Below are positions 8,252 through 16,375 of a stretch of 64,000 nucleotides of DNA, piece after piece. The stretch comes from Pseudomaricurvus albidus (lineage in GTDB: Bacteria > Pseudomonadota > Gammaproteobacteria > Pseudomonadales > Cellvibrionaceae), in contig NZ_JAHKRS010000005.1 of the NCBI RefSeq assembly GCF_018863235.1, positions 124,001 to 188,000 of the forward strand, in the 5' to 3' direction. The stretch's first letter is position 1; the number at the start of each line of letters is the position of its first letter. Both the position numbers and the translations under genes were made by a program. A model generated the notes under the pieces. The model saw nothing but the letters and a program-made list of their open reading frames with translations. It had not been told where the DNA came from and did not search any database.

Positions 8252-11200
8252 GGTAGTCAAGGATTTCTATTCTACGTTAGCAGAGGCTTCAGTAGCGGCC
8301 GTAGCACTCGGTATTACGACTTCTATTGAATATCGGTCAAAAAGACATCGGGATAGACAATTGCCCGCAAGTCCAGACCAAATCTACAAAGAGGAGTGGC
8401 AAGGTTGGCCATCCTTTCTGGGGAAGGAGCCAAAGCAATTGTATCCCACGTTAGCAGAGGCGTCAGCGGCAGCCATAGCGCTCGGGATTGCGACTTCTGG
8501 TGAATATCAGGCAAAGAGACACCGGGATAGGCAATTGCCTGTAAATCCAGGCCTGGTGTACAAAGAGGAGTGGCAAGGTTGGCCATTATTTTTGGGCCGG
8601 CAACCAAAGCAATTTTATCCAACGTTAGCAGAGGCTTCATCGGCGGCCATAGCGCTTGGGATTAGGACTTCTGTTGAATATCAGGCTAAGAAACGCCGGG
8701 ATAGACAATTGCCCTCCGATCCAGAACGGAAGTACAAAGAGGAGTGGCAAGGTTGGCCATCCTTTCTGGGAAAGGAATCAAAGCAATTTTATTCCACGTT
8801 AGCAGAGGCTTCTGCGGCGGCCATAGCACTTGGGATTACGACTTCTGGTGAATATCAGGTAAATAGACACCGGGATAGACAATTGCCTGCAAATCCAGAC
8901 CAGATGTATAAAGAGGAGTGGCAAGGATTGCCATCCTTTCTGGGTCGGGAGACAAAGCAATTGTATCCAACGTTAGCAGAGGCTTCATCGGCGGCTATAG
9001 CGCTCGGAATTACGACGCTTGCTGAATATAAGGTAATGAGACTCGGAGATAGACAATTGCCTGCAAGTCCAAACCTGACGTACAAAGAGGAGTGGCAAGG
9101 TTGGCCGTTATTTCTGGGTAGGGAGCCTCAGCAATTTTATCCCACGTTAGCAGAGGCTTCAGTGGCGGCCATAGCACTTGGGATTACGACTTCTGGTGAA
9201 TATCAGGCGAAGAGACACAGAGATAGACAATTATCCGCTGATCCAAGCAAGATGTACAAAGAGGATTGGCAGGCATGGCCATTGTTTCTCTTACCAAAGC
9301 GATATAAGTCTTTGGCAGATGTTAAACAGGCTGTAAAGGTTCTTGATATTAAAGATAGTCGTGAATATAGGAAAAAACTGAAACTATATTCTGTTCTACC
9401 TTCTCACCCCGATAGGCAGTTCAAAACTGATTGGGTAGATTGGTATGATCTTTGTGATATTCCTAAGCCATATACTTACGATGAAGCTGTTGCTCTTATA
9501 GCTCTGGAAAGACTAACGAGTAAGCGTGAGTATATAGATTACATAGTTCGATCAAGCGATCGAAGGTTACCAAGAACACCGGATCAGGTTTATAAAAGCC
9601 GGTGGGTTAATTGGTATGTTTATCTAGGCAGAAGAGAGCCCTATAAGACAAAAAACATACGCGCACCATATACTCAATGGGCTATGTTTATTCAAAATTT
9701 TCTTAAAGGAGCTAGAGGAGGTAAAAGTAAAGAATCTCATTTATGTCGATTTGTGCGCCACTATATTCAGGCTTACGAAATGGGTGAATGCCCCCTAGAT
9801 TTTCTTACAAAGAAAAAGAAAGACATCAGGCCATTTAAGGAGTGGTTGACAAATAATGAAGCTAAGCTTGTCGCTCATAAAATTCTTACATCAGTGAACG
9901 AGTTTTTGGATTTCATTATTCAAGAATATTTGACTGATGAAGATAAAGAGACTGGTGAACTTGTATTGGTTCCGAATACTCATAACCCTTTTTCCAATAT
10001 CGTTGTAGATTATTCATGTGAAAAAGAACGTCAGCCAAGTGAGACAACAAAGTGTTCTTTAGCCTATCAATATGTCAATGCTGCAAAGAAATGGATCGTT
10101 CCTGAAAAAGCTAGAAGTTTCTCTGACTTAACTCATCTTCAAAAATTTAATGCTGATTGGTTTGATATTGATATAGAAAGAATTGATGTTAATGACCCTA
10201 ATTGTGTGACTCGAAAAAGTAATGGAAAAACACAGATTTGGTTTCCAGTGTTTTGGATACATACATATGCGCTCATGTCAGTTCCCGCACGGGGGATGCA
10301 GCTTGCCTACTGCGACTCAGGCGAGGCCGATGATATAGTCCCGGTCATATCTGAATCTGATTCTATTGAATGGGAAGCTAACCAATCAAAATTAGCTGGA
10401 CTAACTAAGTGTCAAGGATTTGTTAGGTGCTATGATGATGGTGCCCTAGGGATGTACTTCACCTCGAACAAAACCAGTTCCAGTGGTAGAGGCTACGATG
10501 TTGCCTGGATTCCTGAAGAGTTGGCATATTGGGTAATACAGCTACGAAATTGGCAAAGTAAATACAATCCAATTTCTAGACCTATGCCATGGTTAGAATG
10601 TAAACGAACGTCTCTAAATGAAAATCAGAGAATTTACAAAGGGTCAAACTGTTTTTTATTTCGTGATTTTGATATGGAAGAGCCTGGTCACTTTTCAGGA
10701 CGTCTTGCGTCACGTTTATCTGCATCGCTTTATCATACGCAACCTTCTGATTTGGAGCTGGCATCTTTATTAAAAGATGAAACGGTCTTAAGTCATTATT
10801 CGAGTGACTATACCCCTCATAGCATGAGAGTTAGTTTGATTACTGCATATGTTGAGCAGTTTGGCTTGCCATTACCTGTCATCATGAAAGTAGCAGGGCA
10901 TTCTTCTATTGTAATGACTATTTACTATTTGAAGACCGGTTCAGAATACCTGCGAAGACGCTTTTCAGAGGGTGAAAAGCGAGCGATGCAGAACAAATCG
11001 TATGCGGCGCAGCAAATGATAGAGCAGGGCCGGATTGATGAGATTAAAAATGAATTAATCGCTACTTCAAGTGATGCGCTTAATTTAATCTCAAATGAAA
11101 CCCCCGTAGGTACGTATTTGTTTAGAGATTATGGTATTTGCCCATATGGCGGTGATAGGTGCTCGGATGGCGGAGATATTATTCAGAGCTCTAAAATCAG

Positions 11201-12035
11201 ATCAGCAGTTCCGGTTGGCTATTTAGGTAGTCAGAACTGTATCGCATGCCGTCACTTTATTTCAGGGCCTGCATTTATTGGAGGACTTTTATCCTTGGGG
11301 AATGAAGTTTCACTGGCGTCTCATTTGCAGTATGAGCAATATGATGATCTTGAACAGCAGCTGAAGCAGCTCAACGAACAAATAAACGATCATGATGATG
11401 CTGCATATGATGCAGAGCTTAGAGGGGAAGATCAAAACCTAGGACTTAGAAATAATTTAGAGCTTCAAAAGCGTAAAACTCTCTCTGAAATTGAAGCTGC
11501 TGCAAAGAAACTAGATTCGCTTCTGTGTGACATGAATAAAGTATCAAGGCTGATCAAACAGTGTCAGGCCCTTGTCAATCAGGATGTCGAGCTGTCAGAC
11601 GAAGCTGATGTCGATTCACGAACAAAGCTAATTCTTCAAAAGGACCATGAGCTGCAAGTCAATTATGAAGATACGTCTCGATTTAAGCAATTATCAGAGG
11701 TTTGTGAGAATGCTGAAATTTACCAATCAGCTTCTTCTGAGATGGCGTTGGCACCTCGATCCCAGATGATCGACAAGATGGCGCTTAGGAATAAGCTTCC
11801 GGTACATATGTTTACGTTGGATAAGAAGCAACAGCTTGTGGTGGGTAATCAGATAACACGACTTATGCTTGATCGTTTGAAGAGCTGGAGAAAGGTAGAT
11901 GCTCTAGTTGATGGCCGAATATGTCTGTCAGATTTAGCCCCTGATGAACGAATTACTAAACAAGACTTTCTGCGATTGAAAAATCCAGATGCTGATTTGA
12001 ATTACGTAGAAAAAGCTAGTGGAGAACTGTTGTGA
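8244..12035 (+). CDS. gmtZ: GmtZ / VPA1269-like recombinase with N-terminal integrase repeats
   Basis: The protein has about 1263 residues. Six near-identical 58-residue units (YPTLAEASAAAIALGI ... YKEEWQGWP) and two diverged ones make up the first ~465 residues; this matches the family known as phage-integrase repeat units. A central region holds tyrosine-recombinase-like motifs: PARGMQLAYCDSG, then HSMRVSLI (HxxR), KVAGHSS and a Tyr in MTIYYLKTG. A Cys-rich patch follows (CPYGGDRC ... CIACRHF), then a coiled coil. I prefer GTG 8244, which has GAGGGAG six bases upstream and an 8-base overlap with gmtY; an ATG at 8226 lacks a ribosome site. The stop overlaps the gmtX start. Confidence 0.87.
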   Translation: MGKVVKDFYSTLAEASVAAVALGITTSIEYRSKRHRDRQLPASPDQIYKEEWQGWPSFLGKEPKQLYPTLAEASAAAIALGIATSGEYQAKRHRDRQLPVNPGLVYKEEWQGWPLFLGRQPKQFYPTLAEASSAAIALGIRTSVEYQAKKRRDRQLPSDPERKYKEEWQGWPSFLGKESKQFYSTLAEASAAAIALGITTSGEYQVNRHRDRQLPANPDQMYKEEWQGLPSFLGRETKQLYPTLAEASSAAIALGITTLAEYKVMRLGDRQLPASPNLTYKEEWQGWPLFLGREPQQFYPTLAEASVAAIALGITTSGEYQAKRHRDRQLSADPSKMYKEDWQAWPLFLLPKRYKSLADVKQAVKVLDIKDSREYRKKLKLYSVLPSHPDRQFKTDWVDWYDLCDIPKPYTYDEAVALIALERLTSKREYIDYIVRSSDRRLPRTPDQVYKSRWVNWYVYLGRREPYKTKNIRAPYTQWAMFIQNFLKGARGGKSKESHLCRFVRHYIQAYEMGECPLDFLTKKKKDIRPFKEWLTNNEAKLVAHKILTSVNEFLDFIIQEYLTDEDKETGELVLVPNTHNPFSNIVVDYSCEKERQPSETTKCSLAYQYVNAAKKWIVPEKARSFSDLTHLQKFNADWFDIDIERIDVNDPNCVTRKSNGKTQIWFPVFWIHTYALMSVPARGMQLAYCDSGEADDIVPVISESDSIEWEANQSKLAGLTKCQGFVRCYDDGALGMYFTSNKTSSSGRGYDVAWIPEELAYWVIQLRNWQSKYNPISRPMPWLECKRTSLNENQRIYKGSNCFLFRDFDMEEPGHFSGRLASRLSASLYHTQPSDLELASLLKDETVLSHYSSDYTPHSMRVSLITAYVEQFGLPLPVIMKVAGHSSIVMTIYYLKTGSEYLRRRFSEGEKRAMQNKSYAAQQMIEQGRIDEIKNELIATSSDALNLISNETPVGTYLFRDYGICPYGGDRCSDGGDIIQSSKIRSAVPVGYLGSQNCIACRHFISGPAFIGGLLSLGNEVSLASHLQYEQYDDLEQQLKQLNEQINDHDDAAYDAELRGEDQNLGLRNNLELQKRKTLSEIEAAAKKLDSLLCDMNKVSRLIKQCQALVNQDVELSDEADVDSRTKLILQKDHELQVNYEDTSRFKQLSEVCENAEIYQSASSEMALAPRSQMIDKMALRNKLPVHMFTLDKKQQLVVGNQITRLMLDRLKSWRKVDALVDGRICLSDLAPDERITKQDFLRLKNPDADLNYVEKASGELL
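8259..9302 (+). repeat. six tandem 174-bp units inside gmtZ
   Basis: Six successive 58-codon units share blocks such as acgttagcagaggctt and aaagaggagtggcaagg with few changes. The similarity holds at DNA level, so the units were duplicated or homogenised recently. Two older, diverged units continue to about 9641. Copy number is likely to vary between relatives. Confidence 0.9.
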
Positions 12036-12631
12036 ATCCACAAGAGCTATTAAATAGGTTGAAGGTGGGTGCTTCCGCTAAACAGTCTAAAACCTTGGAT
12101 GCTATCTTCTTGGTCTGCCAAGAGCAAATTGATCGAGGAGCAAGTGACTTTGCTTACGCCACTATATCTCGCATAGGTGCTGGTCGGGGAGTTCCTAAAG
12201 CACAATCTATACGCAATAGAAGCGGAGAGGCTTATCAAGCCTTAATAAAAGGCTTTGCAGAAATATCCGAATTATCTCATAAACCTCGGAAACGGAAGTC
12301 AGAAGATGCTTGGATTGATGAAATTACAGATCCTAAAACCCGGTTACTTGTTTCTAAGCAGCAAGCTGAGTTGAATGAGGCGAAGCGCCTAGTGAGAGAA
12401 ATTGTGCCTCCAGGTACTACCATAGTGGTCGATGACCGAAGAGGTGGCCTATCCCGGCATCGCCTGTCAGATGTTGAGCGCAGAGCCCTTGAGTTCTTGG
12501 CTTCTGATGAGTTCCTTAAAGAGTGGGGTTATGTAGCAGGTGATCGAGGTGAGGTTGTGGACAACCAAGGTAACCGGCTTTTTAAGCCAGGTACAATAGA
12601 TGCAATCAAAAAGGCGCTTGAGTATCTTTAA
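12032..12631 (+). CDS. gmtX: gamma-mobile-trio accessory protein GmtX
   Basis: This 199-residue protein is the third gene of the trio. The start is GTG at 12032, overlapping the gmtZ stop (GTGA), with GGAG seven bases upstream. The N-terminal part (TISRIGAGRGVPKAQSIRNR) looks like a helix-turn-helix DNA-binding segment; the middle is charged and helical; the C-terminal part holds a conserved-looking LSDVERRALEFLASDEFL block. By analogy to other elements with two tyrosine recombinases and a small third protein, it may be a recombination accessory or directionality factor. No catalytic motif is visible. Its identity rests mainly on position in the trio. Confidence 0.8.
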   Translation: MNPQELLNRLKVGASAKQSKTLDAIFLVCQEQIDRGASDFAYATISRIGAGRGVPKAQSIRNRSGEAYQALIKGFAEISELSHKPRKRKSEDAWIDEITDPKTRLLVSKQQAELNEAKRLVREIVPPGTTIVVDDRRGGLSRHRLSDVERRALEFLASDEFLKEWGYVAGDRGEVVDNQGNRLFKPGTIDAIKKALEYL

Positions 12632-12703
12632 CATATTCAAAATATAGTGGATAACTAAGACCGGCTGCTTTGTGTGTTTTTTAACCGAAAGGTGTTGATT
12701 CTT

Positions 12704-13180
12704 TTGAAAACTAATTTGACCACAAGAGAGGGTTATGAGGCCCTAAAAAAAGAGCTTGATTACCTGTGGAGAGAAGAAAGACCGGAAGTCACAAAAAAGG
12801 TTTCTTGGGCTGCCTCTCTTGGTGATCGAAGTGAAAATGCAGACTATCAATATAATAAAAAAAGGCTGAGAGAAATAGATCGACGAGTTCGGTATCTAAG
12901 AAAGCGCATTGAGAATGCTCAAATTGTAGACTACTCACCCCAGCAGGAAGGTAAGGTATTCTTCGGGGCTTGGGTTGAGATAGAGAATGACTCTGGCGAG
13001 AGTTTGAAATTTCGTATTGTGGGAGTTGATGAAATCTATGGTAGGAAAGACTATATATCGATAGATTCTCCTATGGCCAGAGCTCTTCTTAAGAAGGAGG
13101 TGGATGATGAGGTTACTGTTCCAACTCCTACTGGAAATGCGCTTTGGTATATTGTTGATATTTTATACAGTCAAGATTAG
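12704..13180 (+). CDS. greB: island-borne transcript cleavage factor GreB
   Basis: This is a complete 158-residue GreB, the same length as the E. coli protein. The N-terminal coiled-coil hairpin holds the tip motif GDRSENADY whose acidic residues (Asp and Glu of DRSE) assist RNA polymerase in cleaving backtracked RNA. The C-terminal domain has VFFGAWVEIEND, RIVGVDEIYGRKDYIS and DSPMARALLKKE. The start is TTG 12704 with AAAGG upstream (12688-12692); this matches where E. coli GreB begins. It is much closer to enterobacterial GreB, as I remember that sequence, than to the disrupted native gene. It should restore GreB function lost by the insertion. Confidence 0.92.
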   Translation: MKTNLTTREGYEALKKELDYLWREERPEVTKKVSWAASLGDRSENADYQYNKKRLREIDRRVRYLRKRIENAQIVDYSPQQEGKVFFGAWVEIENDSGESLKFRIVGVDEIYGRKDYISIDSPMARALLKKEVDDEVTVPTPTGNALWYIVDILYSQD

Positions 13181-13188
13181 CGAGTGGT

Positions 13189-13206
13189 GCTCTGTGGTGG
13201 CAGAGC
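13189..13206 (+). terminator. weak hairpin after island greB
   Basis: GCTCTG (13189-13194) and CAGAGC (13201-13206) can pair, 9 bases after the greB stop. Only a short T-poor tail follows. The rest of 13207-13440 shows no gene. Confidence 0.3.
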
Positions 13207-13453
13207 GATTTAGTCGATAAGGGATTTGATGTAATCGTTATTTACTTTGAGTTTCCTTACAACATTCTTAGTTGTCGTCATTCTGTTTGTTTTATGCTCA
13301 TGTTGTGGCTGTAAATATCGAGATAAAAGCGAGTTGGGTCGGAAGTGCCTTGTTGCTCCTTAATTGTTTGTTAAATGATCGATCTAGGGGCGATTAAGAA
13401 AGTAAATGAGGCCTCGGATGAAGCCCTGTCTCGCTCTTGCAGGTGGAATATTG

Positions 13454-13945
13454 ATGTGGATTATCGACTTTGAAGCAAGTGGGCTCACTAAGAGTAGTTA
13501 TCCTATTGAAGTTGGGGTAACCAACGGCAGTTTAGAATACCAAGCTCTTATTCGGCCATATGAGCACTGGACTCATTGGTCAGAAGAAGCAGAGGCAACG
13601 CATCATATATCTCGTGATTCTCTGCTGTCTGAAGGGCTTGACCCTGATCATATTGCTTTCGAGTTGAACAACTTGCTAGTTGATCAAACCGTTTATTGTG
13701 ATTCAGTCTACTGGGATAACTTTTGGTGTAATGCACTATTTAGTGATTGCGGGATGAGCCGATCTTTTAAGCTGCTAGACATCCAAGAGCTTGTTTTAAA
13801 CTCCGACAGTGTTTTAGAGGCTTTCTTAGATCACAAAAGAAAACTCGAGTCTTCAGGAAATTTCGTTCTTCATAGAGCACTAGATGACGCCAGAGTCATT
13901 CACGAATCGATAACTCTCGCGTTAGCTAACCGACAGATTGAATAG
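13454..13945 (+). CDS. DEDDh-type 3'-5' exonuclease, candidate toxin
   Basis: This 163-residue protein starts at ATG 13454, preceded by AGGTGG at 13441; an in-frame ATG at 13406 has no such site. It opens with MWIIDFEASG, the DxE motif of DnaQ/RNase T-like exonucleases. The ATHHIS segment, a second Asp region (YCDSVYWDNFW) and the closing LHRALDDARV (HxxxxD) complete the DEDDh set. It should remove nucleotides from DNA or RNA 3' ends with two metal ions. The next gene starts 9 bases later and encodes an antitoxin-like protein, so the pair may be a toxin-antitoxin unit. The substrate and toxicity are inferred, not shown. Confidence 0.75.
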   Translation: MWIIDFEASGLTKSSYPIEVGVTNGSLEYQALIRPYEHWTHWSEEAEATHHISRDSLLSEGLDPDHIAFELNNLLVDQTVYCDSVYWDNFWCNALFSDCGMSRSFKLLDIQELVLNSDSVLEAFLDHKRKLESSGNFVLHRALDDARVIHESITLALANRQIE

Positions 13946-13954
13946 GAAAACGCC

Positions 13955-14275
13955 ATGCTAAAAACAGTCATAGATACCGATGGAAGGGTGGTGCTATCCG
14001 GCGAACTGCTAAGTCAAGCTGGTATTCAATGTGGGGATGAGCTTATTGCTTATGTGGCTAACACAGGAGTAATAAAACTAGTGAATTTGGCAGGTATTCC
14101 TGACACTGTGGTACGAGCAGCGAAAGAGGTTTTTGAGACTCAAGACCAAACCTTTGATTGGCTCAGTTCTCCACTTCCGGCGTTAAATGGGGAATCCCCT
14201 TTATCCTATAGCCGAGAAAACGAACAAAAGGTGCTCAATCTCATTGAAAGTATCAAATATGGTGAGTTTAGCTAG
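13955..14275 (+). CDS. antitoxin-like protein: AbrB-type N-terminus plus MbcA/ParS-type C-terminus
   Basis: The protein has 106 residues. Residues 1-45 (MLKTVIDTDGRVVLSGELL ... GDELIAYV) resemble the swapped-hairpin AbrB/MazE DNA-binding fold. Residues 66-106 (FDWLSSPLPALNGESPL ... VLNLIESIKYGEFS) match the pattern of MbcA/ParS/Xre toxin-binding domains, which typically end in a YG-F-S block. In the known families this C-terminal domain usually pairs with RES-domain toxins and follows an Xre helix-turn-helix. Here the DNA-binding part looks AbrB-like and the partner is a DEDDh exonuclease, an uncommon combination. A broken copy of its 3' end lies at 19183-19291. Confidence 0.72.
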   Translation: MLKTVIDTDGRVVLSGELLSQAGIQCGDELIAYVANTGVIKLVNLAGIPDTVVRAAKEVFETQDQTFDWLSSPLPALNGESPLSYSRENEQKVLNLIESIKYGEFS

Positions 14276-14704
14276 CAACTTAGCAAGCTGGAAGTACCTA
14301 GTTTCAAGCCTGAGACGTAGCCTCCAGGACGAGAGAGTGAACGTTTCTTATACAGCTTAGTCCTCTGGCTGGACAAAAAATATACAATACTGCCTCGGCT
14401 TTGAAGCTCTCGATGATTAATATCTCGAAACTTCACATGCTACCACTCAATAAAATTAACTTTTCAACACATCTAATGAGCTCGTTCTGATCAAAGTGTA
14501 CTCATACTCACATCCTGCTGTAATCACCCATTTCAAACAGCTTTAAAGGTGGAGGATTAACGCTCAGAGAATCGTGCTAGAGATCGGTGAGGTGCCAGTT
14601 TAGACATTATTAGCTGGACATCAGGCCTGATGCTCATAATTTGAGTCATCCTAACTTGTTGATTTTAAAGAATAAAGTTAATGGTTTTTTAAATTCTTAA
14701 AATG
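14276..14704. other. gene-free spacer after the antitoxin-like gene
   Basis: About 430 bases hold no open frame of coding character on either strand, no repeat and no recognisable RNA gene. The last 60 bases become strongly A/T-rich and lead into the promoter of the nuclease gene. Confidence 0.5.
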
Positions 14705-14733
14705 TTGCTGGAATGATAAATATATTTTATAAA
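14705..14733 (+). promoter_or_regulatory. putative promoter of the nuclease-OLD-UvrD genes
   Basis: TTGCTG (14705-14710), 17-base spacer, TATAAA (14728-14733), 19 bases before the ATG at 14753. The -10 matches well and the -35 poorly; the surrounding DNA is A/T-rich. Confidence 0.35.
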
Positions 14734-14752
14734 TAGAGCAGTGTGACACTAT

Positions 14753-16279
14753 ATGTCGTATGGAGATTTACTGCCCTTGGATGTTAAGCAGCTGCTATAT
14801 AAATTAGGACCATGTCTCACTTCTCAACTGCTCCAGGTGATGGTTGATCAGGGGGTATCGGCAGAAGCTGCTCGAAAGCGTATTGAGCGGGCCAAGGGCG
14901 TCAAGCGTCTAGCTGGTGTTGGGTTCGAGAAGAACGCGAAATTTATTTATTACGAAGATCAGTATGGCGATGACAAGTTTTGGCGGGCGCTGGAATTAGC
15001 CTTCAAAACAAGCGGAAAGTCTTACTGGGGCGCGATGGTGGGTTTGAAAGTCAGGGGCGGTGCTTGCCCCAAGTCGCTATTTCCGCGTGTGTGCGGCGCA
15101 CCCACCAAAAGGCGCAAACAACTCTCGCCTGACAGCCTCCTGCAGCGCCTGACAAGCATCCATCTATTCAAAGAAGTCCATGATGACAAACTTGGGGAGC
15201 CCTGGATTGCATTCAATCCCCATTGTTATCCCGTGCTTGCGCCTTCGCCAGAATACCGAGCGATCATCATCGCAGAGAGCATAGTGATAAACGCTGTTGC
15301 TGATTGGGCCAGGAAGTTGGGGTTTGGTAGTTACGGTAAGTTTGCCCTGCGAGATGATGAAGAGCGCCCGACGGTGTCTGGATTGACCTGGGATATTACA
15401 GCGCCTTCCTATATCAGACCCTTAGTGAGTGTGCAAAACGGTGCGGTTAAGCCAGGTTTCTTTGTGTGTGATGTCAGCCTTGGTCATCAAATTACGGATG
15501 ATGAAATAGACTTATTTATTCGTAAGTATGACATGGCTGCCGCCCCTCAAAATGTTGCCCCCATCATGGGGTTCTTCGTTGCGGATGGCTTTAAACAATC
15601 GGCCTACGAAAAAGCCAGAGCGGCGGGCATTGTCGCAACGACAGTCACCAAGCTATTTGGCGCGGAAATATCCAAGGCGTTAGAGGATCTCATTAAGCTC
15701 CTCAGTGATACCGGGAAAACAGCAGCCGTTAATCCTGAGCATCTTGAGAATGTCATGAAAAAACTGACCCGAATCGAGGGGACAAGTGCGAACCTAAGGG
15801 GCAGCTTTTTCGAATTGGTGATTGGTAACTTGCTGGCATCAGTCACAGGAGGGTATCTCACTGTAGGATATCAAATAGGTCGTGAAGCCGAGTTGGATGT
15901 AGTTATAGAATTCTTCGATGATAATAAGGCTCTGATTGTTGAATGTAAGGCAAAGCTTCCCGGTGCGAAGGTCAGTAAGAAGGACGTCGAACGCTGGTAC
16001 AGCAACCGTGTGCCGTTGATTAACGAAATCATCCGGCGGTATGACACGGGCTATGTGAATCGGAAGATAGAGTTCGAAATCTGGACCAATGGCACGTTTC
16101 ATCCAGCCGCGCTTGAATGGTTAGGGCAACAGCAGACGGAGTTTGATCAATACTCAGTGGCATGGCGTGATGGTGCCTACATCAAGGCATACTCACAAAA
16201 CGACAGTGTCAGCCAGCATACAAAAAATATGTTAAAGGAGCACTACTTCAAAAACCCCAAGACATCCATTGCCCCTTAA
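14753..16279 (+). CDS. PD-(D/E)xK nuclease-like protein with N-terminal winged helix
   Basis: This is a 508-residue protein of no family I can name. Residues 1-70 look like a winged helix (LTSQLLQVMVDQGVSAEAARKRI). Residues 350-400 have a restriction-endonuclease-like core: GSFFELVIGNLL (acidic helix), AELDVVIEF with Asp382, then IVECKAK with Glu397-x-Lys399, so the D...ExK metal site is intact. It precedes the OLD-type gene by 96 bases on the same strand, and those two are in turn joined to a UvrD-like gene. The set resembles Gabija (an OLD nuclease plus a helicase) with an extra nuclease in front. It may be part of that system or an independent restriction enzyme. Confidence 0.7.
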   Translation: MSYGDLLPLDVKQLLYKLGPCLTSQLLQVMVDQGVSAEAARKRIERAKGVKRLAGVGFEKNAKFIYYEDQYGDDKFWRALELAFKTSGKSYWGAMVGLKVRGGACPKSLFPRVCGAPTKRRKQLSPDSLLQRLTSIHLFKEVHDDKLGEPWIAFNPHCYPVLAPSPEYRAIIIAESIVINAVADWARKLGFGSYGKFALRDDEERPTVSGLTWDITAPSYIRPLVSVQNGAVKPGFFVCDVSLGHQITDDEIDLFIRKYDMAAAPQNVAPIMGFFVADGFKQSAYEKARAAGIVATTVTKLFGAEISKALEDLIKLLSDTGKTAAVNPEHLENVMKKLTRIEGTSANLRGSFFELVIGNLLASVTGGYLTVGYQIGREAELDVVIEFFDDNKALIVECKAKLPGAKVSKKDVERWYSNRVPLINEIIRRYDTGYVNRKIEFEIWTNGTFHPAALEWLGQQQTEFDQYSVAWRDGAYIKAYSQNDSVSQHTKNMLKEHYFKNPKTSIAP

Positions 16280-16375
16280 TCGTATCAGAGTCAGTTGGCA
16301 GTGCACCTTGTTATTGGCGTGTCATGTGGCTGTTGTATCCTACTATCCTAGCCACTATCAGGGAAAGCCAGAGCT

